Position numbers and translations under genes: made by a program
Origin: Pseudomonas sp. BBP2017
GTDB taxonomy: Bacteria; Pseudomonadota; Gammaproteobacteria; Pseudomonadales; Pseudomonadaceae
Assembly: GCF_003024385.1 (NCBI RefSeq)
Contig: NZ_PVZN01000010.1
Location: 62,001-126,000, forward strand
Direction of reading: 5' to 3'
Length of the DNA: 64,000 nt
Part shown: in pieces, positions 58,241 through 64,000 of the stretch
Layout: every line of letters starts with the position of its first letter
Position numbering within the stretch: position 1 is the stretch's first letter
The notes under the pieces: model-generated
Databases searched by the model: none
Told to the model about the DNA's origin: nothing
The model's input: the letters and a program-made list of their open reading frames with translations, nothing else

Positions 58241-59338
58241 ATGACTACCCATGTTTTCAAACCTGATATGCCGCCACCGGTGAGAACCGTCGGCGTGCTG
58301 GCCTGGATGCGCGCCAACCTGTTCTCCAGCTGGCTCAACACCCTGCTCACGCTGTTTGCCCTGTACCTGGTGTGGCTGATCGTGCCGCCGCTGCTGCAGT
58401 GGTCGATCTTTGACGCCAACTGGGTCGGCACCACCCGCGCCGATTGCACCAAGGACGGCGCTTGCTGGGTGTTCATTCAGCAGCGTTTTGGCCAGTTCAT
58501 GTACGGTTACTATCCGACTGAACTGCGATGGCGCGTCGACCTGACCGTGTGGCTGGCAGTGATCGGCGCAGCGCCGCTGTTCATCGCGCGTTTCCCGCAC
58601 AAGGCGATCTACGGTCTGAGCTTCCTGGTGCTGTACCCGATCATCGCCTATACCCTGCTGCACGGCGGTTATCTGGGCCTGGCCACGGTGCCGACCAGCC
58701 AATGGGGCGGGCTGATGCTGACCCTGGTGATCGCCACTGTCGGTATCGTCGGCGCCTTGCCGCTGGGTATCCTGCTGGCGCTGGGGCGGCGTTCGAACAT
58801 GCCGGCGGTGAAGGTGGTGTGCGTGACCTTCATCGAGTTCTGGCGCGGCGTACCGTTGATCACCGTGCTGTTCATGTCATCGGTCATGCTGCCGCTGTTC
58901 CTGCCTGAAGGCATGAGCTTCGACAAGCTGCTGCGGGCGATGATCGGGGTCATTCTGTTCCAGTCGGCGTATATCGCCGAAGTGGTGCGCGGTGGTCTGC
59001 AGGCCATCCCCAAAGGCCAGTATGAAGCCGCCGCGGCGATGGGCCTGGGTTACTGGCGCTCAATGGGCCTGGTGATCCTGCCGCAAGCCCTCAAGCTGGT
59101 GATTCCCGGCATCGTCAACACCTTCATTGCCCTGTTCAAGGACACGAGCCTGGTGATCATCATCGGCCTGTTCGACCTGCTCAACAGCGTCAAGCAAGCC
59201 GCTGCCGACCCGACCTGGCTGGGCATGGCGACCGAGGGCTATGTGTTTGCCGCCCTGGTTTTCTGGATTTTCTGTTTCGGTATGTCCCGCTACTCCATGC
59301 ATCTGGAGCGCAAGCTGGACACAGGCCACAAGCGTTAG
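58241..59338 (+). CDS. aapM: AapM, amino-acid ABC permease
   Basis: 365 residues with the permease EAA-type loop [46 protein letters not shown]-terminal extension with an additional helix ([22 protein letters not shown]) and a Cys-containing periplasmic loop, typical of AapM/YhdY. Forms the heterodimeric channel with AapQ. Confidence 0.95.
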   Translation: MTTHVFKPDMPPPVRTVGVLAWMRANLFSSWLNTLLTLFALYLVWLIVPPLLQWSIFDANWVGTTRADCTKDGACWVFIQQRFGQFMYGYYPTELRWRVDLTVWLAVIGAAPLFIARFPHKAIYGLSFLVLYPIIAYTLLHGGYLGLATVPTSQWGGLMLTLVIATVGIVGALPLGILLALGRRSNMPAVKVVCVTFIEFWRGVPLITVLFMSSVMLPLFLPEGMSFDKLLRAMIGVILFQSAYIAEVVRGGLQAIPKGQYEAAAAMGLGYWRSMGLVILPQALKLVIPGIVNTFIALFKDTSLVIIIGLFDLLNSVKQAAADPTWLGMATEGYVFAALVFWIFCFGMSRYSMHLERKLDTGHKR

Positions 59339-59348
59339 GAGTGTTCCC

Positions 59349-60113
59349 ATGAGTGAAGCGATCAAACAGCCTGTGAGCCCTGAAGGCATTATTCAGATGC
59401 AGGGCGTGAACAAATGGTACGGCCAGTTCCACGTGCTCAAGGACATCAACCTGAATGTGCGCCAGGGCGAACGTATCGTCCTGTGCGGGCCGTCGGGCTC
59501 GGGCAAGTCCACCACCATCCGCTGCCTCAACCGCCTGGAAGAGCATCAGCAGGGCCGCATCGTGGTCGATGGCGTGGAGCTGACCAACGACCTCAAGCAG
59601 ATCGAAGCGATCCGTCGTGAAGTCGGCATGGTGTTCCAGCATTTCAACCTGTTTCCGCACCTGACCATCTTGCAGAACTGCACCCTGGCGCCGATGTGGG
59701 TGCGCAAGATGCCCAAGCGCAAGGCCGAGGAAATCGCCATGCACTACCTGGAGCGGGTGCGGATTCCGGAGCAGGCCAACAAGTTCCCGGGGCAATTGTC
59801 CGGAGGTCAGCAGCAGCGGGTGGCGATTGCCCGTGCGCTGTGCATGAAGCCGAAGATCATGCTGTTCGACGAACCGACCTCGGCGCTCGATCCAGAGATG
59901 GTCAAGGAAGTGCTCGACACCATGGTCAGCCTGGCGGAAGACGGCATGACCATGCTTTGTGTGACCCACGAGATGGGCTTTGCCCGCACTGTGGCGAACC
60001 GGGTGATCTTCATGGACAAAGGCGAGATCGTTGAACAGGCGGCGCCGGACGACTTCTTCGACCGGCCGCAGAACGAGCGGACCAAGCTGTTCCTGAGTCA
60101 GATTCTGCACTGA
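59349..60113 (+). CDS. aapP: AapP, amino-acid ABC transporter ATPase
   Basis: 254 residues from the ATG at 59349, 10 bp after aapM. Walker [12 protein letters not shown]-loop [13 protein letters not shown], signature LSGGQQQR, Walker [14 protein letters not shown] and the switch His in VTHEMG are all intact. Energises AapJQM uptake. Confidence 0.97.
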   Translation: MSEAIKQPVSPEGIIQMQGVNKWYGQFHVLKDINLNVRQGERIVLCGPSGSGKSTTIRCLNRLEEHQQGRIVVDGVELTNDLKQIEAIRREVGMVFQHFNLFPHLTILQNCTLAPMWVRKMPKRKAEEIAMHYLERVRIPEQANKFPGQLSGGQQQRVAIARALCMKPKIMLFDEPTSALDPEMVKEVLDTMVSLAEDGMTMLCVTHEMGFARTVANRVIFMDKGEIVEQAAPDDFFDRPQNERTKLFLSQILH

Positions 60114-60121
60114 CATTATTG

Positions 60122-60176
60122 GGGCTGCTTCGCCCCCCATCGCCAGCACTGCTGGCGATGGGGGGCGAAGCAGCCC
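60122..60176. terminator. Perfect 27-bp palindrome between aapP and algW
   Basis: GGGCTGCTTCGCCCCCCATC and the rest of a 27-nt arm are repeated exactly in inverted form around a single central base, and TGGTTTT follows. It lies between convergent genes and should act as a strong bidirectional terminator. The 60131-60160 part resembles a REP core. Confidence 0.85.
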
Positions 60177-60189
60177 TGGTTTTAGCGGA

Positions 60190-61347
60190 TCAGTTTTCTT
60201 CTTTAGCCACCGGTGTCGGCGGTGGACGCAAGCCGATTTCCGCGGTCAGCTTCAATTCCTTGCCGTTACGTATCACCTGGATCGCCACCTTGTCGTTGGG
60301 TTTGATCCGCGCCACCTGGTTCATCGAGCGACGACCATCTCCGGCCGGTTCGCCGTTGATGCTGAGAATCACATCACCCAGTTGCAGGCCGGCCTTTTGC
60401 GCCGGACCGTCGCGGAAAATCCCTGCCACCACGATCCCCGGACGCCCCTGCATGCCGAACGATTCGGCCAGCTCCTGGCTCAGCGGCTGCACTTCGATAC
60501 CCAGCCAGCCACGAATGACCTGACCGTGCTCGATGATCGCCTTCATGACCTCCAGCGCCAGCTTGGTCGGGATTGCGAAGCCGATGCCTTGGGAACCGCC
60601 GGACTTGGAGAAGATCGCCGTGTTGATGCCGGTCAGGTTGCCGTTGGCGTCGACCAGCGCACCACCGGAATTGCCTGGGTTGATCGCCGCGTCGGTCTGG
60701 ATGAAGTCTTCGTAGTTGTTCAGACCCAGCTGGTTGCGGCCGGTAGCACTGATGATACCCATGGTGACGGTCTGGCCGACACCGAAGGGGTTGCCGATGG
60801 CCAGGGCGACGTCGCCGATATGAATGTTGTCGGAGCGGCCAATGGTGATCGACGGCAGGTTCTTCAGGTCGATCTTGAGGACCGCAAGGTCAGTTTCCGG
60901 GTCGCTGCCGATGACCCGCGCCAGGGTTTCGCGGCCGTCCTTGAGCGCCACCACGATCTGGTCGGCACCGGAGGTCACATGGTTGTTGGTCAGCAAATAG
61001 CCTTCCGGGCTCATGATCACCGCCGAGCCCAGGCTTGACTCCCAGCGCCGCTGTTTGGGCAGGTTGTCGCCGAAGAAACGGCGGAACTGCGGGTCTTCGA
61101 ACAGCGGGTGCGCGGTTTTGTTGACCACTTTTGTGGTGTACAGGTTGGCCACCGCTGGCGCGGCAATGCTCACGGCGTCGGCGTAGGACACCGGGCCCTG
61201 CATGATCCGCGTGGTTTGCGGTGCCTGCTGCAGGTTGACGTCCTGGCTGGGCAGGCCGACCCATTGTGGAAAGCGCTGGATGACCAGCAGGGCGATCAGC
61301 ACGCCGACCAGCAGCGGCCAGGCAAAGTAACGCAAAGCCTTGAACAT
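60190..61347 (-). CDS. algW: AlgW, DegS-type site-1 periplasmic protease
   Basis: 385 residues. N-terminal membrane anchor (WPLLVGVLIALLVIQRF), trypsin-like protease with His123 (TNNHV), Asp153 (ETDLAVL) and Ser227 (NPGNSGG), then one PDZ domain (RGWLGIEVQPLSQELAESFG, GLQLGDVILSINGEP). AlgW cuts MucA in response to misfolded envelope proteins, which frees AlgU to drive algD. Divergent from the Nif3-like gene. Ser227 is the same number as in the studied P. aeruginosa protein. Confidence 0.95.
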   Translation of the reverse strand: MFKALRYFAWPLLVGVLIALLVIQRFPQWVGLPSQDVNLQQAPQTTRIMQGPVSYADAVSIAAPAVANLYTTKVVNKTAHPLFEDPQFRRFFGDNLPKQRRWESSLGSAVIMSPEGYLLTNNHVTSGADQIVVALKDGRETLARVIGSDPETDLAVLKIDLKNLPSITIGRSDNIHIGDVALAIGNPFGVGQTVTMGIISATGRNQLGLNNYEDFIQTDAAINPGNSGGALVDANGNLTGINTAIFSKSGGSQGIGFAIPTKLALEVMKAIIEHGQVIRGWLGIEVQPLSQELAESFGMQGRPGIVVAGIFRDGPAQKAGLQLGDVILSINGEPAGDGRRSMNQVARIKPNDKVAIQVIRNGKELKLTAEIGLRPPPTPVAKEEN

Positions 61348-61582
61348 TGAGCGAATCCTGGGAGTGGGCAGAGGGCCGTTAAACTGCGTGGGAGCGAGCG
61401 CGCGCGATCATACTGCGACCGAAGCGGTGCAGGAACTGTTAAATCGCAGTCGAGCCGTGGCAACAGCGTGCAGGCCCCCAGGCAACCGCCGTCGGTTTCC
61501 CCAAACCCGGCGACGGCCCATAATGGCGGTCATTATACGGGGCCTTGCGCCGCGCTGAACTGCTGAATTGAGGAGTCTTTTC

Positions 61583-62341
61583 ATGGCTGTTGCCCTGAGC
61601 ACCCTGGTCGAGGAAGCTGAACGCTACCTTGGCAGCACAAAAATCCAGGATTACTGCCCCAATGGCCTGCAGGTTGAAGGGCGCCCGCAGGTGACCCGCA
61701 TCGTCAGTGGCGTTACCGCCAGCCAGGCGTTGCTGGATGCGGCGGTCGAGGCCGAAGCCGACCTGGTGCTGGTGCACCACGGATATTTCTGGAAAGGCGA
61801 GAACCCGTGTATCACCGGGATGAAGCAGCGCCGGCTGAAAACCTTGTTGAAGAATGATCTGAGCTTGCTGGCCTATCACCTGCCGCTGGACCTGCACCCT
61901 GAAGTCGGCAACAACGTGCAGCTGGCTCGTCAGCTCGATATCACCGTCGAAGGCCCGCTGGACCCTGACGACCCGCGGGTGGTCGGCCTGGTCGGCTCGC
62001 TGGCCGAGCCCATGTCGGCGCGGGACTTCGCCCGCAAGGTGCAGGAGGTCATGGGTCGTGAGCCACTGGTGATCGAGGGCGAGCAGATCATCCGTCGGGT
62101 TGGCTGGTGTACCGGCGGCGGCCAGGGTTACATCGACCAGGCAATCGCCGCTGGTGTCGACCTGTTCCTCAGTGGTGAGGCGTCTGAGCAGACGTTCCAC
62201 AGCGCCCGGGAGAACGGCATCAGTTTCATCGCCGCCGGCCACCATGCCACCGAGCGTTATGGCGTGCAGGCGCTGGGTGATTACCTGGCACGGCGTTTCG
62301 CCCTGGAGCACCTGTTTATCGACTGTCCGAACCCGATCTGA
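61583..62341 (+). CDS. Nif3/YbgI-family dinuclear metal-centre protein
   Basis: 252 residues from the ATG at 61583 (GAGGAG 7 nt upstream). Metal-binding histidines are seen in DLVLVHHGYFW and near the C-terminus in ISFIAAGHHATERYGVQALG. The family forms a toroidal hexamer; the biochemical role is uncertain, with proposals including a GTP cyclohydrolase I type 2-like activity. Position between algW and cysD is as in P. aeruginosa. Confidence 0.92.
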   Translation: MAVALSTLVEEAERYLGSTKIQDYCPNGLQVEGRPQVTRIVSGVTASQALLDAAVEAEADLVLVHHGYFWKGENPCITGMKQRRLKTLLKNDLSLLAYHLPLDLHPEVGNNVQLARQLDITVEGPLDPDDPRVVGLVGSLAEPMSARDFARKVQEVMGREPLVIEGEQIIRRVGWCTGGGQGYIDQAIAAGVDLFLSGEASEQTFHSARENGISFIAAGHHATERYGVQALGDYLARRFALEHLFIDCPNPI

Positions 62342-62359
62342 GACTAAAACGGCAGGGCA

Positions 62360-62398
62360 TATTCTTATATTGTTTCGTTCTAGTCGGGCGCCTAAATA
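62360..62398 (+). promoter_or_regulatory. Promoter region of cysDN
   Basis: TTGTTT (62370-62375) and TAAATA (62393-62398) are 17 bp apart, a good sigma-70 spacing, 80 bp before cysD. The AT-rich ATATTCTTATAT directly upstream could be a CysB site, as expected for sulphate assimilation genes, but no defined CysB consensus was verified. Confidence 0.5.
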
Positions 62399-62477
62399 GA
62401 ATCGGGCGCTGTGATAAAGTGACCCGCTCGAACACGGCCCGCTGGCCGTCCATAAGATCGTATTTCCGTGAGTAGCC

Positions 62478-63395
62478 ATGGTCGACAAACTGACGCATTT
62501 GAAACAGTTGGAGGCGGAGAGCATCCACATCATTCGTGAGGTGGCCGCCGAGTTCGATAACCCGGTGATGCTGTACTCGATCGGCAAGGATTCGGCCGTG
62601 ATGCTGCATCTGGCACGCAAAGCCTTCTTTCCGGGCAAATTGCCGTTTCCGGTGATGCATGTCGACACCCAGTGGAAATTCCAGGAGATGTACAGCTTCC
62701 GCGACAAGATGGTCGAGGAAATGGGCCTGGAGCTGATCACTCACGTGAACCCGGACGGCGTCGCCCAGGGCATCAACCCGTTCACCCATGGCAGTGCCAA
62801 GCACACCGACATCATGAAGACCGAGGGCCTCAAGCAGGCACTCGACAAGTACGGCTTCGATGCCGCCTTCGGTGGAGCCCGGCGCGACGAAGAGAAGTCG
62901 CGGGCCAAGGAACGCGTGTACTCGTTCCGCGACAGCAAGCACCGCTGGGACCCGAAAAACCAGCGCCCGGAGCTGTGGAACGTCTACAACGGCAAGGTCA
63001 ACAAGGGCGAATCGATTCGCGTGTTCCCGCTGTCGAACTGGACCGAGCTGGACATCTGGCAGTACATCTACCTTGAAGGCATCCCGATCGTGCCGCTGTA
63101 CTTCGCCGCCGAGCGCGATGTGATCGAGAAGAACGGCACCCTGATCATGATCGACGACGAGCGCATCCTCGAGCACCTATCGGAGGAAGAAAAAGCCCGT
63201 ATCGTCAAAAAGAAAGTGCGCTTCCGTACCCTTGGCTGCTACCCATTGACGGGTGCGGTGGAGTCCGAGGCCGAAAGCCTCACCGACATCATCCAGGAAA
63301 TGCTCCTGACCCGTACGTCCGAGCGTCAGGGCCGTGTCATCGACCATGATGGCGCAGGCTCGATGGAAGACAAAAAACGTCAAGGCTATTTCTAA
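62478..63395 (+). CDS. cysD: CysD, sulphate adenylyltransferase subunit 2
   Basis: 305 residues of the PP-loop ATP pyrophosphatase family: [36 protein letters not shown] and [21 protein letters not shown]. With CysN it makes adenosine phosphosulphate from sulphate and ATP, the entry step of sulphur assimilation. The stop lies 14 bp before cysN. Confidence 0.97.
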   Translation: MVDKLTHLKQLEAESIHIIREVAAEFDNPVMLYSIGKDSAVMLHLARKAFFPGKLPFPVMHVDTQWKFQEMYSFRDKMVEEMGLELITHVNPDGVAQGINPFTHGSAKHTDIMKTEGLKQALDKYGFDAAFGGARRDEEKSRAKERVYSFRDSKHRWDPKNQRPELWNVYNGKVNKGESIRVFPLSNWTELDIWQYIYLEGIPIVPLYFAAERDVIEKNGTLIMIDDERILEHLSEEEKARIVKKKVRFRTLGCYPLTGAVESEAESLTDIIQEMLLTRTSERQGRVIDHDGAGSMEDKKRQGYF

Positions 63396-63409
63396 GTTAG
63401 GGTCAGACC

Positions 63410-64000
63410 ATGTCGCACCAATCTGAATTGATCAGCGAGGACATCCTCGCCTACCTGGCCCAGCACGAGCGTAAAGAACTGCTGCGCTTTTTAACCTGCG
63501 GCAACGTCGATGACGGCAAGAGCACCCTGATCGGGCGCCTGCTGCACGACTCGAAGATGATCTACGAAGACCATCTGGAAGCTATCACCCGCGATTCGAA
63601 GAAAGTCGGCACCACCGGTGACGACATCGACCTGGCGTTGCTGGTCGACGGCCTGCAGGCCGAGCGCGAGCAGGGCATCACAATCGATGTCGCGTACCGC
63701 TATTTCTCTACCGCCAAGCGCAAGTTCATCATTGCCGACACTCCTGGCCACGAGCAGTACACCCGCAACATGGCCACCGGTGCGTCCACCTGTGACCTGG
63801 CGATCATCCTCGTCGATGCCCGTTACGGCGTGCAGACCCAAACCCGTCGGCATAGTTACATCGCCTCGCTGTTGGGCATCAAGCACATCGTCGTGGCGGT
63901 GAACAAGATGGACCTCAAGGGCTTCGACGAGGGCGTGTTCGAGAGCATCAAGGCCGACTACCTGCAGTTTGCCGAAGCCATTAACATGGCCCCGAGCAGC
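63410..64000 (+). CDS. cysN: CysN (or fused CysNC), sulphate adenylyltransferase GTPase subunit, cut by window edge
   Basis: 197 codons are visible from the ATG at 63410 and the frame is still open at the right edge. GTPase motifs: G1 GNVDDGKST (31-39), G2 region [17 protein letters not shown]3 DTPGHEQ (110-116) and G4 NKMD (165-168). GTP hydrolysis drives APS formation with CysD. In pseudomonads this protein usually carries a C-terminal APS kinase (CysC) domain, which cannot be checked here. Confidence 0.95.
   Translation, partial: MSHQSELISEDILAYLAQHERKELLRFLTCGNVDDGKSTLIGRLLHDSKMIYEDHLEAITRDSKKVGTTGDDIDLALLVDGLQAEREQGITIDVAYRYFSTAKRKFIIADTPGHEQYTRNMATGASTCDLAIILVDARYGVQTQTRRHSYIASLLGIKHIVVAVNKMDLKGFDEGVFESIKADYLQFAEAINMAPSS

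Overview
The window is GC-rich, gene-dense DNA from a fluorescent-type Pseudomonas (P. putida / P. fluorescens relatives). The evidence is a complete alginate operon in canonical pseudomonad order, algW next to a Nif3-family gene and cysDN, a dauBAR D-arginine cluster next to rhlB and an EstA-type carboxylesterase, and many Pseudomonas REP repeats between genes. Both edges cut genes: a PAAR effector on the left and cysN on the right.

Left part (1-12 kb). A PAAR-tipped type VI secretion effector with a glycine-rich, probably membrane-active C-terminus is followed by an overlapping two-helix immunity candidate. A decayed second copy of the toxin tail lies behind them. After a ribosome-associated HPF/RaiA-like gene come iron genes: a CirA-like TonB receptor with a Fur box, then a second Fur box heading five packed genes (DUF3649, PepSY membrane protein, DUF3325, ECF sigma factor, FecR). 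A TonB receptor with an N-terminal signalling domain follows, together with a convergent AraC regulator. The set reads as an iron-starvation cell-surface signalling system.

Middle left (12-27.5 kb). After an EamA exporter and a 2-hydroxyacid dehydrogenase there are two complete tripartite efflux systems in tandem. One is OMF lipoprotein - FUSC - DUF1656 - HlyD, the other is MFS - HlyD - OMF lipoprotein, and each sits beside its own LysR gene. A universal stress protein separates them. An SDR, a thioredoxin-like protein and a small membrane-anchored unknown follow.

Alginate block (27.6-43.7 kb, minus strand). All twelve biosynthetic genes algD-8-44-K-E-G-X-L-I-J-F-A are present and look intact. 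A good AlgU-type promoter lies about 365 nt upstream of the algD start codon, giving a long leader. One REP pair lies inside the operon between algL and algI, and another REP has been absorbed into the start of algK.

Right part (44-64 kb). yaaA, a polysaccharide-deacetylase-like protein that has lost metal ligands, phoH, and moaCDE are followed by an amino-acid binding-protein gene and dauR/dauA/dauB. The binding-protein gene and dauB share a promoter-proximal motif. Then come rhlB, the carboxylesterase, and aapJQMP behind a sigma-54-type promoter. The last genes are algW (the protease that triggers the AlgU response driving algD), a Nif3 family protein, cysD and the start of cysN.

No rRNA, tRNA, CRISPR array, intact insertion sequence or prophage was seen. 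The accessory-looking part is the first 1.9 kb. The observations most worth following are the orphan toxin tail, the REP elements that have become coding sequence, the degenerate deacetylase, and the shared motif upstream of dauB and the binding-protein gene.
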